In this document: piece by piece, positions 40,401 to 52,400 of the stretch | Numbering within the stretch: position 1 is the stretch's first letter | How the letters are laid out: every line of letters starts with the position of its first letter | Origin: Chrysoperla carnea | Lineage: Eukaryota; Arthropoda; Insecta; Neuroptera; Chrysopidae | NCBI RefSeq assembly: GCF_905475395.1 | Contig: NC_058337.1 | Location: forward strand, 93,490,368-93,554,367 | Reading direction: 5' to 3' | Length of the DNA: 64,000 nt | The notes under the pieces: generated by a model | Database searches by the model: none | Told to the model about the DNA's origin: nothing | Seen by the model: only the letters and a program-made list of their open reading frames with translations | Made by a program: the position numbers and the translations under genes

Positions 40401-43400
40401 CACTTATCAATTCATTTACCTTCTACCATACCAGAGATTCATGCCAATAATAACATATAAATCGCATTAAAAATAACATTCTTTAACCTTGGTGCATATG
40501 TAATTTATGTTTTGAATTCTTAAAACATTTTTACGTGAATGGGGAAATGCCTTTCATTTTCATGACTTTTTAATTATAAACTAGCTAAAAAAATTTGGAT
40601 ATAGGTAGCTTTTTGGATGTATAATTCGACTCTTATACGATATTTAAAGGATTCTCACGATATTTAAAGGATTAAAAGGGTGAGAAACGAAGATGTAAGT
40701 TTAATAGCATAAGTATAATTCAAAACACGATATTTTGGATTTTGTCGCTATGAATTCGGGGAGTTATTTCATTAATTCGGAGTCTGTGTTTTGAAATATG
40801 CGTTATCAAGTGCAAAAATGCTCAATAAATACTTCCTAGGTTGAAAAAATATTTAAGGATTCAGGGAAAGGAAATGACATTTTTTTTGGAATAACTGAGA
40901 ATTACGAGTTAACGAAGTTCGATTTATCGAGGTTTCACTGGAATTTAATTTCACAGTTCATTGTGAAATTTGGTAAAATATTACAATGATTTCAGGGCAA
41001 TAATTTATATTTCGTCAATTAAACTTGTCAATTAAATTAAAGCGAAGTAAAATAGTATTTCAAAACCACGATAATTATCATACAATATGTTCTTTAACAT
41101 ATGAACTTTTATATACAATTGTGTGAATAAATCACTAAACTATAAAAATCGCCAGAGTCGAAGTAGTATGGCCACCAAAGAAAATATGGATTATTTTTTT
41201 AAAGTTAGTGAGAATATATTAATGACAGCAAAATGGTTTTTAGGTAAAAATTCTATCAAAATTTTGCTTGTAAGTCGAAATTTAATACATATTAGAAATC
41301 TAATTTTATGTACATTTCGACTTATCTTCGATATTATTTTTCAAAACTTGTATTCTTTATTCAAATTTTAAAATCTTAAATGTTCTTTTTATCCACTTTA
41401 AATTTTATAAATAATAAACTGTAAGTTTTAGTGGAACTGACCCTTTACTAACAACATGTTCTGAAAAAAGAGATATAATCTTAAGTTAAAAAAGGGAAGG
41501 GGTTCGAGAAATCTTATGTACCCTTACAGGGGGGAGGGGGGGGTCAAAATCGCTAAAATCATCCTTACGTAATTAATGAATGGACTCTTACCGTTTACAA
41601 TGCTAATAACATAGTAAAAATTTGACCAAAATAACGAAATAAACATAAGCATTGTTTCGAAATTTCCACGAAAATTTCTACGAAGTTTCGCTTATAGCTC
41701 CTATTAATAATGCAGTTTAAGAATTCTATAAGTCCTTAACGATTGTGAGGTTGGAAACATGTTTTTAGAGGGCGAGAAAATCGAAGGGATAAGTTTGCAC
41801 CAAAATTCCATAAAGATAAATACATCTCTGGTGTATTAATAAGAAAAAATACACCATCGTATAAAAAACCTTATACAAACATCTTTAATATATACAATAT
41901 TACTCTTTTTGTGCTCTAATTATTTGTTTTAAAATATAATTTATTAGTTCTAATTCTAATATACATATAATTGAATAAACTGCTAACTTTAATATATCTT
42001 CATTACAAAATTATTATAATTATTTATGTATTTATAATGTGAACGTACATTCGTTTAAAATCAATTAGCAACAAGTGGCTTACTTTACAAAAGATTTACC
42101 GGCTCGATACTCAAACCAAAGCTACGTACACTTTACAAAAAAAGTATCTGGAAAAGGAAAACTGTTAATTTAACCGTTTTTAATTTAATAAATAGATTTA
42201 ATTTTGTAGTCATTGATAGCATTTTTAATATAGTTCTTAACAGGCTGGAAAGAAAGCGATATCACTTTCATTTTTCCGTAATAAAAGTTAATAAATATAT
42301 TCGTTAGACCTTATTTATATGGACCTAAATTTTGAAAAATCTCCGAAAAAAATCAAAAAAATAAATATAAAAACGCTCATAAATGACCATAAAGCTCCAC
42401 CACTAAGGCTATATTTTCCCCGTCATTAGACGCTTTTTATGCAAATGGAATTGTTGTCTTTTATTCATGTTTTTGAACCTATGTAATAAGATATTCATAT
42501 CTTCTATACATATAAAATGCTTTGTCCTGAATGACTTACTGACGGATCAATACACAGCCTAAAACGCTAATCGAAGAGGCCTGAAACTTGGAGGGTGTAC
42601 TCTTTGTATGGCGTAAACATCCGATAAGAAAGGATTTTCCGAAAGTTTATTCCTAAGGGGGTAAAAAACGAGGTGAAAGTTTGTATTGGACAACGCGATT
42701 CCTTGGTACAATCTACTTCAAATTTTGCATAAAGATTTTTTAACAGAATTGATAGAAGGCATGTTTCGTTTATTGAAACTCCTCGCCTAACGGAGTTAAA
42801 ATGGGCTAAAAATTTCATCTGGGGCTTTAAATTTTGATATACTAAGCATATCATAGCTTTTAATGAATTAGAGCTGCAAGTTAATTAAGATTAATAATCG
42901 CTTATCAAAAGCTAAAATCAAATAAATTTTAGGTGAAACGAAGGTCACCGGGTCAGCTAGTCTTTACATAAAAAGCGAATCAAGGAGTCGACACTATCAA
43001 AAGCACTTTCTTATTTACTTTCGGAGATATTTGCAAACAAAAACCCTTCCCTTTTAAGTTCTCACGGAAATCCTTACACCGGCCGTTGCAACATCTGTTT
43101 AAAAGTAGATGTGGTCAAAATGAACTTGTGATCCTCCAAAGTTTCATATTTTTATAAACTGGGTCTCATATTTGAAAGTTGCCAGGTTGCCACTCGTTTG
43201 AAAGTGATATGGTAAAACTAATGTAGACTTCATTTTCAACCACGCCAATTTTTGTGTTTATATCAGCCTGTTAATAAAGCAAATTTAAAAAAAAAATGAT
43301 TAGGTATTTGATTTCTTTGATAGGCGTATATGCCTGAGGAACGGAGGTTAAACCCCATTATTATTATTATTATTATTATTTGATTTCTTTATGTACGCAG

Positions 43401-46400
43401 TAATAAATAAACAATTTGTGCTAAAAACAGTAAAATTTAATTTATATCACGAAGTTCCATGTTTTAGTTCATTCAACAGAAGTATTTGACAGCTAATTTA
43501 TTAAACATAAAATCTATTTCATTCATTTTCTATGTTCATTATTACACTGCAAAAAAAAACTACAAGTACGATGAAACATTATGAATTGATTTTTAATATC
43601 TATATGATATATATATTTTTTTAAATATTGATAAAATGAGAAAGGGTGAAAGTCTTTCTTATATTTTAATTGAAAAGTTAAGATCTACTTGTATACGCGT
43701 TTTTTAATATAGGTTACGAAATGTTCATGTGTAGGTGTTACTTTTCTAATACTACTCTCAGTTTGTGTCTGTCACTTTGCTGCCTGTGTGCAATTTTAAT
43801 AAACATAAAAGCGAAAACGAAAAATGTGGGCGAGTAATAATATACTCTTTATTAAAAGAAAAAGTATGAAACGCAAATGACTCTAAAAAACCAATTAAAT
43901 GAAGTGAAGTATATACGGAATATTTTCTGTATAAACAACCTTAGCGGAGTCCTGCACAGTTTTATCTCAGACTTCGCAACGAGTTTAGGAATTGTCTCTT
44001 ACTACTGTTTTCCCCATCAAAAACTATAAATTAATCAACGAAATTATTGGTTGACTTGATAAAAAGAGAAAATTTTGATTTATGATCACATTAGTTTTTA
44101 GTATAGACTTCATATTTAAAAAAAAAATTAACTCGTCCGATTTTTCAACGGATAATTAGGAGAAAAATAGTAGCTTTTAAGAACAAATACTTTGAAAAAT
44201 CGAAATTTGGAAAGTTATCTAAAAAAATCGGAAAAGTGCCAAAAAGCGGTTTTTTTGAAAAAAAAAGAGAAAAAAGATAGTCAGTCATGGTGACTGCGAA
44301 TGAGGTGAAAACTTAAAACTTTACTATCCTTCGGCTTGGCTAGAGCCTTCAGCAGTGGAGCTTGCTGCGCTCGCATATAGCTCTAATAAATACCTATTCA
44401 CAATACCTGAATAATAATAAAGAATACCTCAATACTAGTAAAATAGCTGTTCACAATTTTAGATAAATATGTTGGGAGCCCAAATAAATGCATTTGAATA
44501 GAAAGATGTAATGTAATATATTATTTATATGCGTTTCAACCCTTTAGGATATTATTACCACCTTACCACCTTAATAATAAAAATACAAAAAATAGGGGAT
44601 TGTAACGCTAAAAAACGAAAAAAAATAATTTAGTTAAAGTCAAATCCGTTCGATACTTTACGAGAAAACATTTTTTTGTTGCGAAAATATCGCATTTTTC
44701 GCCGTTAATTTTCTCGATTTCTACGATAAAAAATAATATGTTTGCGCACAATTTGCAAAAATGAGTGCTTCAGAAAAGCCCTGCGCGATCGGTAACGAAG
44801 CATTCTACGACATTAAAATAAAGCCTTTTTTGTGTTATAAATGCATGATAAAACCGTGATAACACCTCCTGCAAATACGTATAATGAAGCAATTCGGCCT
44901 AGGATTTTTATCAATCTTAATAATAATTAATTATAAAAAATTTAAGCATTGTTGCTCTATTTAGTATATGCGAAATATACAATCAATTAAATTTGACCGT
45001 AGATATTTTCACTTTTTCGAAGTAAAATTAGAAATTTTATTTATTTTATATGATGTTTAAACGTATAGTTAGTTCACTGAGAAGAGAATAAAAAATAAAA
45101 TTGTTGACTTATTAAAATAAAATTTTCAAAGAGGATGAATATATCATATACGGTTAAGAAATATAGAGTCATAAATAGTATATTGTAAAATGTATAATAT
45201 ATCCTGTAGTAACAAATAGCAATAAATTGCAAGATTATTAGATTTATGGACAAATATAAATATCAGTAATATCAATACGATCGATTGAAAGCGTCTTCTA
45301 TTAAATACATAACGTGGTACATCCGAAATGTTACTCTTAATCAGAGAGCTTAGCTTGATTTTTGGCAAGTATCATGGAAACTTTATTCTCCCCAATAGTT
45401 TGGTAAAGATCCATATTAAGTCGTGGTCTCTAAGTATCAGCCTCAGAAAAGTACTTGATTTTCCAATATTCTGAAAACTTTATGATTAGATCATTAGTCA
45501 TTGTGATAGATTTAGTTATTGAGATATACTATGTTAAATTTTAGATCAATAGGTAGTAAAATTTGAACTACAGTTTTCAAATTTGCCCGCCTATAAGTCT
45601 AAAATTTTAAATGGTATATATACTATATCTCAATACTTAAATATATAAAAAGGGCTATCAGAATTCTTCAGAAAATCAGTGCTCTTCTGATGCCGATATT
45701 TGCAACACGGTAAACACGGTACAAAATAGAACAGAGATGCTTAATACCCTGATAAAAAAGTCTGATTAATGAATCATAAATTTCGAATTCAAAATAAACA
45801 TATTCTTCCTTAAAATAATTTAGGAATTCACTTCTTAAATCCCTGCTTCAAATGAAAAGAAACAGTTTTGCCAACATTTTATAAAAAATGTCACAGTTTT
45901 AGCAGACAAAAACAGTTGAAATAACATGGCGAATTCGAAATTTACGATTTATGAATCCTACTTTTTTATCATGGTCGGCTATTGGGACCGATTTCAGGTC
46001 CCACATAGTTTTCATGTCATAAAATCCGTATGGACTCTCTGATCATTTGTGTTTTTTATATTTGATTACATAATAGTGTCACTAATGTGTACGTACTACT
46101 GCTAAAAGTGTGGTTTAGGCCAAATTTTAGCATCAAATACAAAAAAACCATAGGCAATATTATTACATAAACGATGAAATCATTGTGTGAAAAGTCAGGT
46201 TAATAAAATAATTAAACGATAAAATAATAAGTATTTCCGCGAACGGCGCTTAAAACGAATTCTGTACGAAACGAATAAAAGATAATAATTTTCTGATAAC
46301 TCACAATTCGATTCAAATATTTTTGTTTTTTAACAATTTTTCAGAAATTAGGTTATGAAGAATAAGCTGGAATTCCACATTCTATGTGAATGGGAAAGTG

Positions 46401-49400
46401 TCTTTTTAAAAAGACACTTTGGGATCTCTAATTATTTAACCTTTGAAGAAACTGAGGTACAATAGCCAACTTTAGTTTTATCTAATTTACGTACGAATTA
46501 ACAGTATAAAAATTTTGTTGAAAATTTTCTGTTACTAAATCATTTTAAGATGATTCACTTTTTATCAGTACAAGTATACATCATAACAGGCAGTTCCATA
46601 CAAAGTTAATAATCCAGAACCAAAAAAAATCACAATGGCTATAAAATAATTTTAATTGAATATATAAACTAATAAAGCCCTGGAGAAATTTGACTAAATC
46701 CCTTTTGCCATTTGTTATACATATTGTTAACGATGATAGTTTTATAATCTCAATTATATCAACTTTCTAACAGTTTTATGTACTTTTGGAAGCATCAAAT
46801 ATTACACATGCAGTCAACTATTTTTTATAACTTAAATGAAACCTATTGAAATATAAAATTATTTCACAGTGAAAAAAATTACAGAATTTCTAAAACAGCC
46901 CTTTTGTTCCGTTAACTAACGACAGTGACAAAATAACTTTGTGATTCGGCAGAGTTGGGAAATTGAATTAGGATAGCTATTGATAAATAAAGACACAACC
47001 TAAGACACATAATCGGGATATTAAATTAGGATAGCTATTGATATATAAAGACACAACCTAAGACACATAATCGACAGAATAAAAACAGTGAATACATTTT
47101 GGCCACTTTTAATACTCTGCAAATCATTTCACAAGAACTTTTACGTTCATTTTGCAAATTTTTACTTGCTAGAAATTTTGGAACCAAATTTTAACTTTTG
47201 GTAAAAATTTTGCATTTAAAAAATTAGTTTTAAAACATGTAGATTTCAAACAACTTATCCCCAGATGTACTTTTCTTTGAATTTTCAAACCCTTTTTTGT
47301 TCTATTGTGCCCCAACTATCCGTACAGCTTACGTTCAAAATTTGGCTCTTGGTATATACAAAAACACGATGTAACATTTCGAATATATCATCTTGTATAT
47401 TAACTAGAGAATAATTATTTTAACTCCCATTCCTTGCACATCCCTAATATTATTAGGTGAGGTTGGTATGAAATTGGACACAATAATCAATATAGAACCT
47501 AACAGTATTTAAACTATAATATTTTCGTTATTCTAAGTGCATTTGGTGTCACATTCCGGACATTCGGATTATAATAATTTCTTGCGTCGACTATCGAGCA
47601 TTCGGTATATATCGACTGTTGTACGATTGCTTCAATAAATTCTGATAGAGCGAGGGGTATAATATGAAATACATCTGCAGAGTGCTTTTCGAAACAAACC
47701 AGAAATTTTCTGATCAATTTCTAACAATATCCGACCGACCTTAAAAAGATTTAAGATTTATAAGACCAAGCATATTTGATTTAGCAAAAGACAATGTACA
47801 TACAAGATAAATGCATGCATGTAAATATTTAGTAAATTGTAGTAAATACGTGCGAATTACGCTGTTACTGTACACATGATTTATTTATGTGCTGTATGTT
47901 GGTATATATTTATATATTTAATTATATTTCCATTTAACAAGATCATATCAAATCAAATCATTTTTAGATCCAATTTCCAAGATCGATATATCTTTTATTT
48001 TAATACTTGCGATAAATATTATTAATAATAGCAACAAAGGGAGAAAGTGTTTTATTTATTTTAACTATTTGATTTTTATTTGTTTAATAATAATTTAAGC
48101 GTAACGTAGTTGAATCAATTATCATAATCTAAGAGCCAAAAGGTGAAAAATGTTGTCATTATAAAGTGGCGTGGGTATAAAAAATAGCCCTTTTATACTA
48201 TTGTGAAAGTGAATTATGTAAAATTTAAAAAAACTTCCTTCTTAAAAGTAGGCAAATTATTTGCTTCAAGTGCTTACTATATTTCTATTATTGGAGCACA
48301 GAGATGGTCATATATTTTAAAATTTAACAATATATAAATTTATTCATTCGAATATTCCCAATGCTTCCACATTATCACAAACAGAAAAACGCTGACTATC
48401 TTCAAATTAACACGATTAAATCAGTTTTCAAATGGTTCAGGAAATATTATTCATTTTGAAAACGAAAGCTAATAGATTAAGACGTTTCGATATCAAAACG
48501 AGTGTTACCAAAAATCTGAAAAATTTTGTGTGTCAATTAATGAGTACGTCTGTATAAACTTCAAGTCAATTCTCTGCTTATTAAAAATCATGAAATTTTA
48601 TTTCTGGGAAATATTTCTCGTGCCCTTGTACACGCTGTAGTAAATAATAAAATACTCTCTAGAAAGAGGAACAATATTTATTTTAGTTTACAAACACTCG
48701 ACAGAGATTTATTTATTAATCAAATCAATTTTTTTTGTTACAGATTTACTGATACTGGACAAGTTTTATTAACAATTGTCGATACAGCAGGTGCTGAATT
48801 AAAATCTACTGCTGAATTAACAAAATCACAATCAGATGTATCATATAGTGATCAACATGAAAACATCAATCAAAGTCATTCATCAGCATCTTTACCTAGT
48901 CATAGTGTACCATTAATTCCTATTAAACATTCAACATCAAACTTATCAGATAATAATAATGATAACTTCGATGAGCCTGATGATACATTTCGAAATATAT
49001 CATTAGATGAAAACAATAACATTGTTGATTTGCCGGAAGTCATTGATCAAACTACAACTATTGTTCCATCAGAAGAAATCGAACCCAGTGATGTCTCAGC
49101 AGAAAATGATTCAATAAAACTTGATGAATTATTATCTTCCAGTGAAGTTGCCAAAGAAGATTCAATTGTAGTTTCAACAACACCTAAAGCACAAGATTTA
49201 GAAGTAAAAGATAAAGAAGACATTCCATCATTTGCCGAATGGGCACAAAAACAATTAGAAGAAGCCGAAAAGAAAAAAGAAATTCAAAATATATCATTTC
49301 AACAAAATCAACAGAATCAACGTAATAATGGTAGACATTCAACATCCAATATTAAATTACGTTCAAAAAATTATGCATCACCCGATTGTGGTGCAAAAAT

Positions 49401-52400
49401 TGTTGCTGCAAATGCAGAAGCAACAAGTCCGTCATTAATTTTATCCCCATCCAAAGATGAATACATGTTGAACACATGTAACAGTCGAATATGGTTTGTT
49501 GTTGAGCTATGTGAAGCTGTACAAGCAAAACGTGTTGAGTTAGCAAATTTTGAATTGTTTTCGTCAACACCCAAAGATTTTTCTGTATATATAAGCGATC
49601 GGTATCCAACTCGTGATTGGAATTCAATTGGACAATTTGTAGCGAAAGACGAACGTGATATACAAATGTATGACCTACAGCCCCCATATATTTTTGGAAA
49701 ATATGTGAAAGTCGAATTAAATTCACATTACGGTTCAGAACATTATTGTCCAATCTCGTTATTTCGTTTATATGGCACGTCCGAGTATGAAGTACTCGAA
49801 ACTGAAGACTTTCATCATAATCAACATAATATTCACCATCATACCCATGATTCTGATGATGAAGATGAGTTTATCGAAGAAGAGTTAATAAAAGGTGATG
49901 AAGGTGAAACAAGTTATTTGTTTGGATCAGCACGAGAAGTTGTTATGTCATTTGTAAAAAAAGCAGCACAGGTTTTAGTTATGACTAGTGATAGTACAAC
50001 AAATCGTACAACACAGCGGACAGTGGATTGTAATTTATCAAAACTACCTATTATCACTGAAAAATGTCAAACTCCAAGTCATTTAATTGTGTGTGATAAT
50101 TGCAGTGATTTGTTTTTCGGGAATGTGTACAGTTTATTAAGTTGTCGAAATAATTATTTAAAATATATGAGTGAAACGTATTTAATTTTGAATGCACTTA
50201 CTAGGACCGATATATGTTCAATGTATGGTTTAAACTTTAATTCAAAAGAAACATCTTGTTATCCACGACGGTCGTCAAAAATGGTGTCAGCATTTTTTGG
50301 TCCTGAATATATTGCTGCTCTATGTAATATCTTAGCGATCAGAGAAAAGAAAGTTGTACTTAATACTAGTAATTCGTTATTAAATAACGTTATTGATGAT
50401 ACTTTTGATAATTATTCCACAACCACGGAAACTCAACAATTTAATGTAGTTCCAAATGAACGGCAAGTGAGTGAAACAGATCAGCAAATTATTCTAAATG
50501 AATCCTTAAGTGAGGGAGGATTAACAACGGAAACTAATCCACAATTGTCCTCTAATGAGGAAACAGATAAAATTTTAACTGAAAATGTGGATACTGTTAC
50601 AAAACCAGAGATTGAAAGTTCTGAATCTATTTGGACAACTCCATCGGAAACAGATAGTTATCAAACATTAGAAACGGATGCATCATCTTCAATAATTACA
50701 GAGATTCATCACACTGAAACTCCTCCGATTTCCGCAACTAAAACTATTGTCGATGAAGTTCCGCCTACTGTACAACAAAATGAAGAACAGCAGCAACGAA
50801 TTGCTGCTGATACTCCTAGTAACGGGGGTGAAAATTATGAAATTGTTCAAGAAATTGATTCATTCTTATCTGAGTGGGATCAATATCCACCGAATAATAA
50901 TCCTGTTACAACAACACCAATAACACCACCAAGTTCGATGCCACAACAAGGTCAAAAAGAATCAGTGTTTGTACGATTGGTTAATCGAATTAAGGTATGT
51001 ACTTCATTTTTTCGTTAGCATCAAGATATTAACACTTAAAATTTACATGAATGGCAGGAATGACTCGGAAAGAAATATCTCTATGAAGTAGTTTATTCAA
51101 ATTTAGTTTCGTAGAAACATTAAAAAAAAGAATAAACTCATTAGGGATCGATTTTTCATATTTTTGTCAACAACTTCTTCATGATAGTCCTTAATTTTTT
51201 ATGGTTCTAAAATTTCGATACGTATTAATAAAATCAATACGCCAACACTTTCATCTAAGTAAATTTTGTTCAATCGTTTTGAAATACGCTTGGCAAATTG
51301 GACGTTTTTTGAAAATCGTTTTATCAACTTCTACCTAAAGTTTTTAACTTTTTTATGTAATTCTCCTTTAAGATCACTAATTTAAAACTGTCTATTTTAT
51401 AAATTGTAAATTTTTGTTTTCTGCATGTAATTGATGTCAAATATCGGAAAATTGTCTGTCTTAGAATGGTATTGCAAAAATTTCCAAAATTCGATTTGTA
51501 AATCAATTTTATTTCGTTTTAATAATTTGGACATATCTAAGTGCAGAGAATAATTATTTTTTATACAGTTATTGAATAAACTGTGTAGGGTTGCCAGATT
51601 ATTTCGTTTAAATAGGCAAGAAAAATATAAAATTTGAACAAAAATTTTAAACTTGTTGCAACTAGTCATTACTTGATGCGCGCAAACAAAATTAAAAAAT
51701 TTATAATTAAAAAGATAAATTTTTTAAGGATATTTTGTATATCTAATAGAAACACTAAATGTATTTTTTTATCTTTTACAGGCATTAGAAAGAAATATGT
51801 CCTTATCTAGTCAATATTTAGAAGAATTAAGTCGTCGTTATAAAAAACAAATGGAAGAAATGCAACGTTCATTTGATCAAGTATTAACAATTGTTAAAGA
51901 AGAAAGTAAAAAATCTGAAGATTTTTATGAACAATGTACCGATACACAAGCTCGCATGAACTCCCAACTAACAACATTAACTAATACTGTTGAAATATTA
52001 ATGGCGGAACGTAATTCATGGACAAATGTTGTTTCATGGTTTATGCATTTTTTCATTACCCAATTATTTATAATTACTATTGTACTCTATTTTTGTGGTA
52101 AATCAGATACGCGAAAATACAGTACAGATTCATCAAATTCAGATGAACAACAGAAAACAAATGAAATAGCAATACCAAAACGTCGTAAATCTGTAGATGT
52201 TGTTCGACATGAATCACCTGCAAAGAGACGTAAACGTAGACCAAGTGAAGAAGCATTAAATATAACTGGTACATATAACGATTTGTTAATACCAGATATC
52301 ACTGAAGTTGATAGTAAACCATGGCAGTTAAGTAAAGCAGATAAACGTCGAAAGCGGAAAAAAAATGCGATATTACGACGCAGTAATTCGAATAGTACAT

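Larger units (their letters stand above)
16830..48743 (+). other. SUCO homologue intron 2 (31.9 kb)
   Basis: A very long intron between two phase-2 exon borders. It is AT-rich and filled with foldbacks, Helitron-like pieces and other repeats, itemised separately. Stretches not itemised (roughly 16.9-19.9, 22.6-23.2, 25.1-26.0, 27.9-28.8, 30.3-32.8, 36-37.2, 40.4-42.5 and 46-48.7 kb, apart from the short duplication and palindrome listed) show nothing I recognise beyond short non-coding open frames. Additional small exons cannot be excluded. Confidence 0.7.

Noticed and set aside
42567-42854. 95-codon minus-strand open frame
   Set aside because: Lies wholly inside the Helitron-like element at 42500-42960.
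49352-49753. 133-codon minus-strand open frame
   Set aside because: Antisense shadow of the SUN-domain exon.
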